Below the pieces are notes generated by a model. It was not told the DNA's origin, ran no database searches, and saw only the letters and a list, made by a program, of their open reading frames with translations. From assembly GCF_900156915.1 (NCBI RefSeq), contig NZ_LT732535.1, positions 2,246,673 to 2,310,672 on the forward strand: DNA of 64,000 bases, in the 5' to 3' direction. This document shows, piece after piece, positions 8,700 through 18,097 of this stretch (position 1 is the first letter of the stretch; the number at the start of each line of letters is the position of its first letter). The translations under genes were made by a program, and so were the position numbers. The DNA comes from Sediminibacillus massiliensis. Lineage in GTDB: Bacteria > Bacillota > Bacilli > Bacillales > Amphibacillaceae.

Positions 8700-9650
8700 A
8701 TGATTCAAGTAATGGCTATTACAGAAGACAATCAAAAACTCACCGATATCCCTATCAAAGAAGTCGACTTTTCCAAGCATCAATGGTGGTGGCTCGATTT
8801 TAGCGAGCCGACAGAGGAGGAAGTCAAAGAGCTCGATGTGACACTTAACTTCCACCCGCTTGCCATCGAAGACTGCATTCACAGCCTGCAGAGACCCAAG
8901 CTGGATTATTATGATAATTTTTCTTTTTATGTCACCCACTCCCTGAATGCAGAAACATTCGAGCAACGTGAAATCGACTTTTTTCTCGGCGATAACTTTG
9001 TGGTGACCTTCCACAAAATTAAATCGAAGGAAATTTCCCAAGTATGGGAAAGACTTTTAAAAGTAGAGAATTTGGAAGGCTGGGATGAGTATCGCGTCTT
9101 TTATGAAATCCTTGATAAGGTCGTCGATAATTTCTTCCCGATTTTATACAGTTTGGAAGATGCCATAAATGAAGTCGAGGAAAATCCGGACGAAAAACCG
9201 ATGGATGTTTTGCTGGACAACCTGTTCGATTTACGGCATGACTTACTCCGGATGCGGCATACCATCAATCCGATCCGTGATTTGTTTTACAGGATGTTGA
9301 GCTCCCACCATCTTGAGGGCATCAGAGAGCGGCGCGAGTACTTTGCTGATATTTATGACCATTTGATTAAACTCTCTGAAATGGTCGCATCCAACCGGGA
9401 AGTCACAAATGACATCCGGGACAACTTTATTTCTTTGAACTCCTACCAGCAAAATAAAGTTATTCAAGTGTTGACGGTGATCACTTCCATCTTCGCACCA
9501 TTAACTTTTATCGCCGGAATTTATGGAATGAACTTCGTCAACATGCCGGAATTGGAAACGGAAAATGGCTACTTTGTCGTCCTGATCATCATGGCACTGA
9601 TGACAGCTGCGATGATTTTCTGGTTCAAGCGAAAAGGCTGGTTCGGGTGA
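8700..9650 (+). CDS. corA: CorA family magnesium transporter
   Basis: A 316-residue CorA/Mrs2-type Mg2+ channel subunit. There is a long acidic cytosolic N-terminal domain (~1-245) with the stalk helix, then two C-terminal membrane helices. The selectivity motif GMN occurs in IYGMNFVNMPE at the end of TM1, and the protein ends with a short basic tail (FKRKGWFG). CorA works as a homopentamer that opens when cytosolic Mg2+ is low. No Mg2+ riboswitch (M-box) is visible in the 150-base leader. Convergent with the lrgB-like gene across a shared terminator. Confidence 0.95.
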   Translation: MIQVMAITEDNQKLTDIPIKEVDFSKHQWWWLDFSEPTEEEVKELDVTLNFHPLAIEDCIHSLQRPKLDYYDNFSFYVTHSLNAETFEQREIDFFLGDNFVVTFHKIKSKEISQVWERLLKVENLEGWDEYRVFYEILDKVVDNFFPILYSLEDAINEVEENPDEKPMDVLLDNLFDLRHDLLRMRHTINPIRDLFYRMLSSHHLEGIRERREYFADIYDHLIKLSEMVASNREVTNDIRDNFISLNSYQQNKVIQVLTVITSIFAPLTFIAGIYGMNFVNMPELETENGYFVVLIIMALMTAAMIFWFKRKGWFG

Positions 9651-9654
9651 ACCG

Positions 9655-9689
9655 AAAAAACGAGCATGCAATTGCACGCTCGTTTTTTT
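9655..9689. terminator. Bidirectional terminator between corA and the lrgB-like gene
   Basis: CGAGC and GCTCG arms flanked by six A on one side and seven T on the other, so it can serve both convergent transcripts. It overlaps the last codon of the lrgB-like gene. Confidence 0.85.
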
Positions 9690-10371
9690 ATGAAATAAAC
9701 GGGTAAATCCACGGCAGGATGATGGATGTAAAAATTGCTGCCAGACTCATTGCGATACTTGAGACCCCTCCCTGGATCGAGCCTTCGTTGACTATTTCGC
9801 TCGTTCCGATTCCATGGGAAACAGTGCCGATTGCCAAGCCACGCGAAACTGGGTCTGAAATTCTGCATATGGTAAGGATGGAAGGTCCGAAAGCAGCCCC
9901 GAAAATGCCTGCTGTGATGACGAACACAGCGGCAAGCGATGGATCCCCGCCAATGATCCTTACCGTATCGACAGCAACTGGGGTCGTAATTGCCTTTACT
10001 GCTGCAGCAGCTTGGATTTCATCTGACAGGTGGAACAGTTTGGCTATCAAGACAGCAGACACAATCGTCGAAATACTGCCTGCCACCAATCCTGCCCCTA
10101 TGTTCCGCAAATTCTCCTTGATCAGCACCCTGTTTTTGTACATGGGTACTGCCAAAGCAACCGTTGCCGGACCAAGCATATAAGTCATCCATGCCTTCGC
10201 ATGTTCATATTGACTGTAATTGACATCCATCAAAAGCAGAATGGCAATTACCGCAACTGTCGCTGTTAAAATCGGGGTCGTAAACGGGGAATGGATTCGT
10301 GCAGCCAGCTTTTTGGCGCCCATATAGACAAGGACAGTCATCAGGATGTTAAAGAGAGTTAGACCGCTCAT
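9688..10371 (-). CDS. lrgB: LrgB/CidB family membrane protein
   Basis: A 227-residue polytopic membrane protein with the family region KAITTPVAVDTVRIIGG and the GIFGAAFGPSILTICRI and GLAIGTVSHGIGTSEIV segments. LrgB/CidB proteins pair with small holin-like LrgA/CidA proteins and are linked to control of autolysis, programmed cell death, or export of pyruvate and related metabolites. The ATG at 10371 lies inside the end of the lrgA-like gene (23-base overlap), so translation is probably coupled. No LytSR regulator is seen in this window. Confidence 0.93.
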   Translation of the reverse strand: MSGLTLFNILMTVLVYMGAKKLAARIHSPFTTPILTATVAVIAILLLMDVNYSQYEHAKAWMTYMLGPATVALAVPMYKNRVLIKENLRNIGAGLVAGSISTIVSAVLIAKLFHLSDEIQAAAAVKAITTPVAVDTVRIIGGDPSLAAVFVITAGIFGAAFGPSILTICRISDPVSRGLAIGTVSHGIGTSEIVNEGSIQGGVSSIAMSLAAIFTSIILPWIYPFIS

Positions 10372-10738
10372 AGCGAGGCTCCTCCTCTTTCTTCGTCATA
10401 GCCTGCGACAAACCAGAGCTTACCAACAGACCAATCAGCGTGCTTAAAATAATCATCCCAATCAACTGGAAGCCACTAGCCTTGATAAGCCCCGCGTAAC
10501 TCATCAAACCAACCGCATAAGGCAAGAAGAAAAAGGCAAGGTGATTGTTCAGAAAAACCACCGCTTTTTCTATGTATGATAGTTTGATAATTTTGCTGGA
10601 TAAACAAATATATAAGAAAATAATGCCCAACACGCTCGCCGGAATCGGTAAGTGAAGGAGTGTGACAGCATAATCGGAAATAATGTATATAAGCCAGATA
10701 ACAAACAGCTGGGCTAAAAATAGAATGGTATTCTTCAT
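10349..10738 (-). CDS. lrgA: LrgA/CidA family holin-like protein
   Basis: A 129-residue small membrane protein with four predicted helices, the family motif LHLPIPASVLGIIFLY and a short charged tail (MTKKEEEPRYERS). It forms an operon with the overlapping lrgB-like gene. In staphylococci such proteins are holin-like and influence murein hydrolase activity; the Bacillus pair has been linked to pyruvate uptake. Whether this copy is of the Lrg or Cid type cannot be decided from sequence alone. Confidence 0.92.
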   Translation of the reverse strand: MKNTILFLAQLFVIWLIYIISDYAVTLLHLPIPASVLGIIFLYICLSSKIIKLSYIEKAVVFLNNHLAFFFLPYAVGLMSYAGLIKASGFQLIGMIILSTLIGLLVSSGLSQAMTKKEEEPRYERSNSL

Positions 10739-10863
10739 GTTTTCACGTCCTTCCTTTCTGTGTTATTTATATTAATTTTATAACTCGATATGAAAAAGCT
10801 AAAGGGAAAAGAACGGGATACTTGAGCACGAAAGAATACAGTGCCACATCCAAAAACCCCACA

Positions 10864-10894
10864 CAAAAGAGCAGCCTTACCTTCAGGCTGCTCT
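10864..10894 (-). terminator. Terminator of the acyl-CoA dehydrogenase-like gene
   Basis: A perfect AGAGCAGCCT / AGGCTGCTCT stem with a TTTT run on the minus strand, just past the stop codon. Confidence 0.85.
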
Positions 10895-10899
10895 CTCTA

Positions 10900-12060
10900 T
10901 CAATATTCTGCTATCGCGCGTTTGGCCAGCATGGAGATCACGGAGTCATCCATCGGCGGGTTGTGAAGCCCGGCCCGGACGTCACGGTAGTACTGCTGTA
11001 ATGGATTGTTTTTGCCTAAGCTTCTGGCCCCGACAATTCTCATCGCAATATCCACGATGTTGTTGGCACTGTTTGTGGCGATATGCTTTACGGCGGCCAG
11101 TTCTGGTCCGAGTTCTGCGCGTTTTTCTGGCTCTTCCACCCATTTTGCAGCTACACCGTACAGTACCTGTCTTGCTTTGAATAATTCCAGTTCCATTTCA
11201 CCGATTTTGCGTTGGACTTCCGGCACCTCTTTGATCGGACCCGGCAAGCTGTTCGGCTTATACTCGCTCGCAAACTTCACGGCATAGTTCCGGGCTGCAA
11301 TGGCAATGCCCAGGTAACAGGCTGGTATATGCAGAAGCCATGCTTTCGGGAAACGATAGTCGGCCTGGTCTCCCTCTTCCTCTACAAAGGCATCTTCGTC
11401 CAGAACCACTTCATTCAGCACCAAGTCATCGCTCCTTGTTCCGCGCATGGAGATGGTATTCCATGTCGCTTCGACTCCGACACCATCCAAATTGTGGTCG
11501 GCAAGGAAGACGCCCTTTTTGTCTGTATCACCTATTCTGGCGGTCACCAAAGAATAGTCCAGGGCAACGGCCATTGAGGTAAAGGACTTGCGGCCGTTCA
11601 AAATCCAGTTGCTTCCGTCTTCTACTGCTGTTGTCTGCGGCATACCACCTCTGGTTGGACTGCCTGTTGCTGGTTCTGTTGCGGCCCGGTTGATCAGTGC
11701 TTTTTCTTGGACGACTTTTTTGCAGAGTCGTTCAAATGCTGTGGGATCCCAGCTTTTGTTTTCCGCGATTTCCAGGATGCTTCCCAAGTGCCAGCCGATC
11801 GACAAGGCTGTTGCGCCGTCACCTTGTGCCAAGCGTTCCTGTGCCAATAGGAAGTCATATAGATTGGCGCCTTGTCCTCCCTGTTCTTTCGGAACGGTCA
11901 ATGCAAGGTAATCTGCTTCTTTCAGTTCTTCAAAATTTTCAAATGGAAACAGCCCTTCTTCATCGTTCCGGGCTGTTCTTTCAGAAAATCCATCGGCAAG
12001 CCTGCCGATTTTCTCTACTAATGCTTGTTGGCACTCATTTTTCGTAAAGCTGTTACTCAA
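10900..12060 (-). CDS. Acyl-CoA dehydrogenase-fold flavoprotein, possibly a DszC/SfnC-like monooxygenase
   Basis: A 386-residue protein with the three acyl-CoA dehydrogenase domains: an alpha-helical N-terminus, a central beta domain (~120-215, INRAATEPATGS and WILNGRKSFTSMA), and a helical C-terminus (~230-385). The C-terminal stretch YYRDVRAGLHNPPMDD replaces the catalytic-Glu region of true dehydrogenases and resembles flavin-dependent monooxygenases of the DszC/SfnC type, so an oxygenase acting on a sulfur compound is a real alternative to beta-oxidation. It resembles Bacillus YdbM, which I recall as sulfur-regulated. It starts at TTG with AAGGTG upstream. Transcribed alone, with its own terminator. 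Confidence 0.75.
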   Translation of the reverse strand: MSNSFTKNECQQALVEKIGRLADGFSERTARNDEEGLFPFENFEELKEADYLALTVPKEQGGQGANLYDFLLAQERLAQGDGATALSIGWHLGSILEIAENKSWDPTAFERLCKKVVQEKALINRAATEPATGSPTRGGMPQTTAVEDGSNWILNGRKSFTSMAVALDYSLVTARIGDTDKKGVFLADHNLDGVGVEATWNTISMRGTRSDDLVLNEVVLDEDAFVEEEGDQADYRFPKAWLLHIPACYLGIAIAARNYAVKFASEYKPNSLPGPIKEVPEVQRKIGEMELELFKARQVLYGVAAKWVEEPEKRAELGPELAAVKHIATNSANNIVDIAMRIVGARSLGKNNPLQQYYRDVRAGLHNPPMDDSVISMLAKRAIAEY

Positions 12061-12194
12061 ACCTGTTCACCTTTCTTTCTCGTACTTTTAGGATCTGTTA
12101 GCTTTCTCCCGCGAACCTTTTTTTCTTTAAAATTTGAGGTGCGAAACAACTTTCAGTGTGACTTCCTTCCATCCTTTTCGAATTGAGTGGTAGT

Positions 12195-12324
12195 CCAGCG
12201 CTGCGGAAAAATACTCCCTTTCCGGGGGCAGCACCTCAGCCTCCTCGCGAGCAAAATGCACTCACTGCGGGGTCTTCGGAAGCTGCTCTTCCCCCAGGAG
12301 TGTCGCATTTTCCCTCCGCTTTGG
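12195..12324 (-). repeat. Dispersed GC-rich Bacillaceae-type repeat, copy A
   Basis: Read on the minus strand, this copy runs from AAAGCGGAGGGAAAATGCGAC, past ACTCCTGGGGGAA and GAGGCTGAGG, to CCCCCGGAAAGGGAG and TTTTTCCGCAGCG. The ends are complementary to each other, giving a long imperfect stem. It is homologous to copy B in the opposite orientation. I recall similar elements scattered in intergenic regions of other Bacillaceae genomes. No coding potential is seen. Confidence 0.7.
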
Positions 12325-12404
12325 ATAGATATCTGTTCAAGTGATAAGTGATCCTAAAGTATGTGTAACTCGGGGGATTTCCAACCAAAAATCAGAAAGC
12401 CCCT

Positions 12405-12558
12405 AACAGCGGAGGCAGAACACGTAGACTCCTGTGGGAACAGCAAAGATCTTCGATGGGGTGAGTAATCGCAGTCCCAAAGGGAGCAAGGAAGCTTATT
12501 CATGTAGTTCCCTGGCTGAGGCCGTGCCCGCGGAAAGCGAAGTGTTCTGCCGCAGAGG
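12405..12558 (+). repeat. Dispersed GC-rich Bacillaceae-type repeat, copy B
   Basis: Starts ACAGCGGAGGCAGAACACG with ACTCCTGTGGGAA, and ends GCCCGCGGAAAGCGAAGTG with TTCTGCCGCAG. The outer arms pair with each other. It is the inverted and diverged counterpart of copy A, 80 bases away. The whole 12061-12646 gap holds these two elements and no gene. Confidence 0.7.
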
Positions 12559-12646
12559 TCGTGTAGCTCTCTCGACTAATTCAGGATGGGACAGTTATGT
12601 GCAGTTTATGTTTTTGTGTAATACTCCACAATTAGACTCACTACTA

Positions 12647-14149
12647 TCACTGCACATTTTTAACCAAAACTTCTTCATTCTTTTCAGCACGGGAGGTAGT
12701 CAATCCAACCACTGCCATGACGACAAAGCCTGCGAGTGATGCGAAGAACATGGCCAGGTAGATATTGGCGATGATGTTCTGGCTGGTGAATAGGACATAC
12801 AAGGCAGTGCCTGTAATGACTGCTGCGATTGCGCCGTAGCCGTTGGCCTTTTTCCAGAAGTAGCCGAGCACAATCGGCGCCAGGATACCGCTGATGATAG
12901 CCGAGAAGCTGAATTGGATCAAAATCGATAACGATTCCGGACGGTCCAGAGAAATGTAGAACGTCAACAAACCAACAAACACAAGAGAACCTTTGGCTAC
13001 TTTTACCGCTCTCCTGTCCAATTCGTACTCTGACAGTTTATTTTTCGATAACAATGGTGCTACTACTTTGTATAAGTCATTTCCGATACTGGATGTTACA
13101 CCCAAGTACAAGCTGTCTGTACTGGAAAGAATCGCAGAGATAATCCCGACGATCATGATAGCTGCTATGACTGACGGGAATGCATCCAGGATATAAACAG
13201 GGATTGCTGCATCGGCGCTGCTTAGTGATGGCGCGATCACACGTGCTGCCAAACCGCCGATGACCATCAACGTCGAAATCAAAAATAGTACGAGTCCTGC
13301 AGAAAGAGTGAACGGCCTTAACTGTTCTTCTGTTTCTAGAGACAAAACTTTATTCAATAAATGCGGCATTAATACGAAGCTGAACAACAGGAATTGCACG
13401 GCCATGATTGCCAGTACACTGTTATATGGGCCGCCGTTCGATAATGGTGCTGTCAGGCTTGGATCGATGGCATTAAGTTCGCTTGTCAGCTTTCCGAATA
13501 CGTTGAATCCGCCACCGACTGTCCAAAGCAATGAAATAAGAATAAGTACAGATGTGATGGCCATCAAAATCCCTTGGATGCCGTCACTGACGATTTGGGC
13601 GAATGCACCGCCGAGGCCGATATACAAAATCGTGATCGCCACACCGATAAAGATACCCCAGAAGTATGGAATTCCGATTACCGTTTCAAAAATGGTCGCC
13701 AATCCGACGTTTTGGCCGACAATGTAATAAACATTGAACAAAATCAAAAAGGTGACGATGACTTGCAGCAACTTACTGTTGTATCTTTTGCCAAGCCATT
13801 CGGGAAGAGTCGATACTCCGCCGAACTTTTTACCGTATCTCCAAAACGTTTTGGCAAACAACAACAAACCTACCCATGAAACGCCGAAACACCCGAGCGT
13901 GTACCAAAGCACCGCTGTTCCGTATTCATACGCAAGGCCGGGAACGCCGATGAACAGGTTGGCACTTGCGTATGTTGCCGCAAAACTTGCGCCGACGAGC
14001 CATGGGCTGACATTGCCGCGGGCAGTCGCAAAGCCTTTCATCGACTTACTGAACTTGCTTCCTTTTTTACCGATGTATGAGACAAATACAAAATAAGCGG
14101 CCAATAGACCGATGATTGTCCATAGTAAGCCTCCAGAAATGGATTCCAT
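12647..14149 (-). CDS. Sodium:solute symporter family protein
   Basis: A 500-residue SSS/SLC5-type transporter with about 13 membrane helices. Typical segments are GASFAATYASANLFIGVPGLAYEYG near TM2 and GLGGAFAQIVSDGIQGILMAI in the middle. It would co-transport Na+ with an organic solute, probably a carboxylate given the acyl-CoA synthetase and thiolase in the same operon. Its ATG overlaps the stop of a 33-residue membrane peptide gene by one base (TGATG), so the two are translationally coupled. It is the last gene of the riboswitch-led operon; the substrate is not readable from sequence. Confidence 0.92.
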   Translation of the reverse strand: MESISGGLLWTIIGLLAAYFVFVSYIGKKGSKFSKSMKGFATARGNVSPWLVGASFAATYASANLFIGVPGLAYEYGTAVLWYTLGCFGVSWVGLLLFAKTFWRYGKKFGGVSTLPEWLGKRYNSKLLQVIVTFLILFNVYYIVGQNVGLATIFETVIGIPYFWGIFIGVAITILYIGLGGAFAQIVSDGIQGILMAITSVLILISLLWTVGGGFNVFGKLTSELNAIDPSLTAPLSNGGPYNSVLAIMAVQFLLFSFVLMPHLLNKVLSLETEEQLRPFTLSAGLVLFLISTLMVIGGLAARVIAPSLSSADAAIPVYILDAFPSVIAAIMIVGIISAILSSTDSLYLGVTSSIGNDLYKVVAPLLSKNKLSEYELDRRAVKVAKGSLVFVGLLTFYISLDRPESLSILIQFSFSAIISGILAPIVLGYFWKKANGYGAIAAVITGTALYVLFTSQNIIANIYLAMFFASLAGFVVMAVVGLTTSRAEKNEEVLVKNVQ

Positions 14150-14250
14150 CAGCTATTCCCCTCCTTCGCTTCTTTTGCATAGACTTTATTCCAAATGAGC
14201 AATCCGCCTGTCCAAAAGGCAGCGATAGCAATAAAATAAGTTAAAAACAT
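14149..14250 (-). CDS. 33-residue membrane peptide, probable symporter accessory protein
   Basis: A short open frame: ATG at 14250 behind AAGGAG (14259-14264, spacing 8-9), translating to one hydrophobic helix (MFLTYFIAIAAFWTGG then LLIWNKVY) and a charged tail ending AKEAKEGNS. Its TGA shares one base with the ATG of the symporter gene. Small single-helix peptides encoded just before SSS-family transporters are known as symporter small accessory proteins; a role in assembly or stability of the transporter is inferred. The ribosome site, coupling and composition make it very likely real. Confidence 0.82.
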   Translation of the reverse strand: MFLTYFIAIAAFWTGGLLIWNKVYAKEAKEGNS

Positions 14251-14267
14251 GTGTCAAATCTCCTTCG

Positions 14268-16217
14268 TCAGTTATATTGAATCGATGGAACTTCATCCAG
14301 GATGGCTGGATTGCTTAATGTCGAGACATCCCCTAGCGGTTCTCCCAAGTATTTGGTCCGGAGCAATCTCCGTGCCACTTTCCCGCTTTGTGTTTTTGGA
14401 AGTCCGGAAATCGGGATGATTTCCTGGGGCTTCAATGCTTTCCCAAGCTTTGCCTGGGCCTGGAGTGAAAGTTCTTTGATGGTTGCTTCTTCTTTTAATG
14501 TTACAAATACAACGGCAACTTGGCCTTTAATTTTATGAGGTACCCCGATGGCTGCAGCTTCGGCTACGGAATCATGTGACAGAAGGGCTGCTTCTATTTC
14601 CGATGGACCGATTCGTTTTCCGGCGATTTTCAGCGTGTCGTCCGACCTGCCAAGGATATACCAGTATCCATCTTTGTCCCTTCCGACCAGATCGCCGTGT
14701 GTCCAGATGTTTTCCCATTGGGACCAGTATGTTTTTACATAGCGTTCGTCATCCTGCCAGAATGACTTGGTCATACCGACAAAGGCTTTCCATAAGGTCA
14801 TGTCACCGATCACGCCGTTTGTTGCTTCCTTGCCGTCTGGTCCCACGATTTTCGCTTCCATGCCTGGAATCGGGCCATGAAATCCACATGGCTTCAACGG
14901 CATTGTCGGGTAGCAGCCGATAATGCCGCCAGACACCTCGGTTCCGCCGGAATAGTTGATGATCGGACAGCGACCCTTGCCGACCTCGTTCAGGAACCAC
15001 TGCCAAGGCTTCTCGCTCCACGCTTCCCCTGTCGAACCAAGGATGCGGAGTGACGATACTGCTTCCTCCCTGATTTCGATATCTTTACTTGTCATCAAGG
15101 ACCTAATCACTGTCGGGGCCACACCGAAGATGGAAATCCGGTGTTTTTCAATCAAATTCCACAACCTGTTGCATGTCGGATAGTCCGGGCTGCCTTCATA
15201 AAAGACGATAGTCGACCCGTGTACCGCTGCTCCTAAGAACAACCATGGCCCCATCATCCAACCGAAGTCTGTCAGCCAGAAAATTCGGTCATTTTGTTTT
15301 ACATCAAAACAGAAGTACATGTCGATCGCACTCTTGATCGGAAAGCCGGCATGGGTGTGAACGGTCCCTTTCGGTTTGCCGGTTGTTCCGGATGTGTAAA
15401 TAATCATGAGCGGGTCATCGACATCCAGCACCTCTGTCGGTACCTGTGCATCATATTTCAACAAATCATGGAACCAGACATCTTGCGAATCATTCCAGTT
15501 GATCTGCTGTTTCGTGTGTTCGACGACGATTACATGTTTGACGGTCGGTGATTGGTGTGCCGCTTCATCCGCCGTATGTTTGACTTCGATTTGCTTCCCT
15601 CTCCGGCTGAAACCATCGGCGGTGATCAATGCTTTCGCCCCGCTGTCATTCAACCTTGTCGAAATGGCATCAGCGGCATATCCGGAAAACATCGGAATAA
15701 CGACAGCCCCGATTTTGGCGCAGGCGAAGAACGCAATTTGCACCTCGGCAATCGGCGGCAAGTAGATGCCCACGCGGTCACCTTTGTCAATGCCAAGCTC
15801 TTTCAACCCCGCTGCAAAAGCAGTAACTTTGTCGTTCAGTTCGGAATAGGTCAGTTCGACTGTTTCCCCGTTCTCGGCTTCCCAGATCAACGCCGGATGG
15901 CTGCCTTTTCCATTTTCGATATGCTGTTCGATTGTATAATGGAGAACATTGGTTTTCGCCCCCTCGAACCATTTGGTCCAAGCGATGCCATCGTCCTGAT
16001 TGGCTAAGTTCGTATATTTTTCATACCATCTGACGTTTAATTCTTCCAACACGGCTGGATAGAACCAGTCGGGATTTTTCAGTGATTTGGCATGCAAGCT
16101 GTCATAATTGAGGAGTCCGTGTTTCGATAGGAAAGCGGTGATGTTCGCATCCTCGATCTGTTTTGTGTTCGGACGCCATTCTATTCGATAATCGTCCAAT
16201 CGATTGTTTTGTGTCAT
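14268..16217 (-). CDS. AMP-forming acyl-CoA synthetase
   Basis: About 649 residues, of the ANL superfamily close to acetyl-/acetoacetyl-CoA synthetases. There is an ACAS N-terminal segment (~30-90), the AMP/ATP loop [18 protein letters not shown] (~265), [10 protein letters not shown], the [10 protein letters not shown] motif, [20 protein letters not shown] at the hinge, and the catalytic Lys region [15 protein letters not shown] near the C-terminus. It joins a carboxylic acid to CoA using ATP. The acid could be acetate, propionate, acetoacetate or an unusual short-chain acid; sequence does not decide. The ATG at 16217 is chosen for its GGTGG box and lies five bases past the thiolase stop. 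Confidence 0.92.
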   Translation of the reverse strand: MTQNNRLDDYRIEWRPNTKQIEDANITAFLSKHGLLNYDSLHAKSLKNPDWFYPAVLEELNVRWYEKYTNLANQDDGIAWTKWFEGAKTNVLHYTIEQHIENGKGSHPALIWEAENGETVELTYSELNDKVTAFAAGLKELGIDKGDRVGIYLPPIAEVQIAFFACAKIGAVVIPMFSGYAADAISTRLNDSGAKALITADGFSRRGKQIEVKHTADEAAHQSPTVKHVIVVEHTKQQINWNDSQDVWFHDLLKYDAQVPTEVLDVDDPLMIIYTSGTTGKPKGTVHTHAGFPIKSAIDMYFCFDVKQNDRIFWLTDFGWMMGPWLFLGAAVHGSTIVFYEGSPDYPTCNRLWNLIEKHRISIFGVAPTVIRSLMTSKDIEIREEAVSSLRILGSTGEAWSEKPWQWFLNEVGKGRCPIINYSGGTEVSGGIIGCYPTMPLKPCGFHGPIPGMEAKIVGPDGKEATNGVIGDMTLWKAFVGMTKSFWQDDERYVKTYWSQWENIWTHGDLVGRDKDGYWYILGRSDDTLKIAGKRIGPSEIEAALLSHDSVAEAAAIGVPHKIKGQVAVVFVTLKEEATIKELSLQAQAKLGKALKPQEIIPISGLPKTQSGKVARRLLRTKYLGEPLGDVSTLSNPAILDEVPSIQYN

Positions 16218-16221
16218 CTTT

Positions 16222-17388
16222 TTACCACCTTTCCGGTACCTCAATTAATACAGCCATTCCTTGGCCGCCGCCTCCGCACAGGGAGGCGATTCCTTTTCCG
16301 CCGCCGCGACGTCTCAATTCATGGGCTAATGTCAGGACGAGCCGGAAGCCTGTGCCCCCGAGCGGATGGCCGATGGCAATTGCTCCGCCATTGACATTGA
16401 CCCGGTCATAGCCGATGCCGAGTTCGTTGCAGCTGGCGATTGCTACACTGGCAAATGCTTCATTTATTTCAAAAAGATCGATATCCGAGAGCGACAAGCC
16501 CGTTTTTTCCAACACTTTCCGGATAGCTGCCGCCGGTTTTGTATGAAGGCTTGTATCCGGTCCTGCGACATCCGCCCAGCCAAGGATTCTTGCCAACGGC
16601 GTTTTGCCAAGCTGATGTGCTCTTTCCTCGGTGGAAACGATGCCGACGCTTGCTCCGTCTGTCATTTGCGAAGCATTTCCCGCTGTAATGGTCCCGTCTT
16701 TGGTAAAAGCCGGGCGAAGGCTGTTCAGTTTCTCGATGGTAGAACCGTGCCGGATCCCTTCGTCCTCAACGATTAGTTGCTTGCCGTTGCTGATCGGAAC
16801 GATTTCCGGCTTCAGGCGTTCCTCTTTTTGAGCAACTGAAGCACGCTGCTGGGATAATAGTGCGTATTCATCCTGCTCTTGTCTATCAATCTCGAAGTCT
16901 TTGTTTTTTGCATCTGTCAGCACGCCCATCGATTCATCCGCGATAGAACACCATAGTCCGTCATGAATCAGCGTATCGGTGAATTCGATCGGTCCGAGAG
17001 AAAGTTCTTTCCGGACAGGGGCTGTGTGCGGAGCATTTGTCATAGAATCGAACCCGCCTGTTATGTACAAGTCCCCTTCTCCAAAGTGGATCCGCCTTAC
17101 CGCGTCAGATATGGATGCAAGTCCGGCAAGGCAGACATTGTTCAAGGTGATTGCCGGTGTCGACAAGTCAACTCCAGCATCTATGGCCACTCTTCTAGCC
17201 GGATTCTGTCCCTGTCCTGCCTGAATCACCTGGGCGAGGAGCACTCCATCAGCCTGCTTTGCTTCCGGTACGCGGTTGATCAATTCTTTGACCGCTTCTG
17301 CTCCTAATTGTTTTGCATCCAAATTGGATAAGCTTCCTTTCCATTTCCCGAACGGAGTTCTGATACCTTCTAAAATTACCGGATTCAT
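16222..17388 (-). CDS. Thiolase (acetyl-CoA acetyltransferase family)
   Basis: A 388-residue thiolase. The acylated Cys is in [12 protein letters not shown] (~90), and the C-terminal active-site parts are [25 protein letters not shown] and the second Cys in CGGGGQG. It catalyses condensation or cleavage of acyl-CoA units. The frame extends upstream, but ATG 17388 gives the natural start [14 protein letters not shown] with AGGAA before it. It sits 19 bases after the oxidoreductase stop and five before the acyl-CoA synthetase start, hence one transcript. Confidence 0.93.
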   Translation of the reverse strand: MNPVILEGIRTPFGKWKGSLSNLDAKQLGAEAVKELINRVPEAKQADGVLLAQVIQAGQGQNPARRVAIDAGVDLSTPAITLNNVCLAGLASISDAVRRIHFGEGDLYITGGFDSMTNAPHTAPVRKELSLGPIEFTDTLIHDGLWCSIADESMGVLTDAKNKDFEIDRQEQDEYALLSQQRASVAQKEERLKPEIVPISNGKQLIVEDEGIRHGSTIEKLNSLRPAFTKDGTITAGNASQMTDGASVGIVSTEERAHQLGKTPLARILGWADVAGPDTSLHTKPAAAIRKVLEKTGLSLSDIDLFEINEAFASVAIASCNELGIGYDRVNVNGGAIAIGHPLGGTGFRLVLTLAHELRRRGGGKGIASLCGGGGQGMAVLIEVPERW

Positions 17389-17407
17389 GCGGGTTCCTGC
17401 CTTTCTG

Positions 17408-18073
17408 TCAGTCGTATTCTTTGTATTTCCATTTATCTTCCGGGAGGTCCAAGTCTGCTCCGGAAAACCGTTGTTCTTTAAACGGGTCACCGTAATTATG
17501 GAAACCGTTTTGTTCCCAGTAACCGGGTCTGTCTTCTGTTATAAATTCAAAGCCTCTGATCCATTTCACGCTCTTCCAAAAGTAAAGATGCGGGACAACC
17601 AGCCGCAACGGATAGCCATGTTTTTCCGTCAACGGCTTTCCGTTATAGGAGTGTGCGAGCAGCACATCGGCTTTTAGCAACTCTTCCAATGGAAGGTTCG
17701 TCTGATAATCGATATCGCCGTGGATAACGACATGCTTTGCTGCAGGATTTATCTCGAGTTCTTTCAAAAATTCTTTGAGATAAACACCTTCAAACTCGTT
17801 ATCAAACTTCGACCATCTCGTCACACAATGAATGTCGCAAACCACTTTGTGCTGGGGCAATGCCAGGACGTCTTCGAAAGTGAAGACTTTTTGCCTGTTC
17901 ACTTCTCCGAAGAACCGTAAATCCCAATCGGCCAGACTCTCATAAGCCGGTGTTTCTCCTACGGTTAAAATCGGAAATCTTTCGGTCAGCACCTGGCCAG
18001 GCGGGAGCCTGTCACCATATGTCGAATCCCTCGGCGGGACTTTTGATTTTTTCAGCCGTTCTGCTTTATTCAT
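17408..18073 (-). CDS. YuiH-like molybdopterin-dependent oxidoreductase
   Basis: A 221-residue protein with only the sulfite-oxidase-type molybdopterin domain. The Mo-ligating Cys is in CDIHCVTRWSKFD, and the YPLRLVVPHLYFWKSVKWI segment is conserved in the family. No signal peptide is visible, unlike MsrP/YedY, so it acts in the cytosol. Its substrate is unknown; relatives oxidise sulfite or reduce sulfoxides. It is the first gene of the operon and lies 25 bases behind the terminator of a SAM-I riboswitch, which suggests a role tied to methionine or sulfur supply. AGGAG precedes the ATG. Confidence 0.88.
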   Translation of the reverse strand: MNKAERLKKSKVPPRDSTYGDRLPPGQVLTERFPILTVGETPAYESLADWDLRFFGEVNRQKVFTFEDVLALPQHKVVCDIHCVTRWSKFDNEFEGVYLKEFLKELEINPAAKHVVIHGDIDYQTNLPLEELLKADVLLAHSYNGKPLTEKHGYPLRLVVPHLYFWKSVKWIRGFEFITEDRPGYWEQNGFHNYGDPFKEQRFSGADLDLPEDKWKYKEYD

Positions 18074-18097
18074 GGCTACGCTCCTATATTCCGGAAT

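Noticed and set aside
12061-12646. Possible insertion sequence remnant in the gap
   Set aside because: The two elements have no transposase remnant and no target duplication that I can see; they are better described as dispersed repeats.
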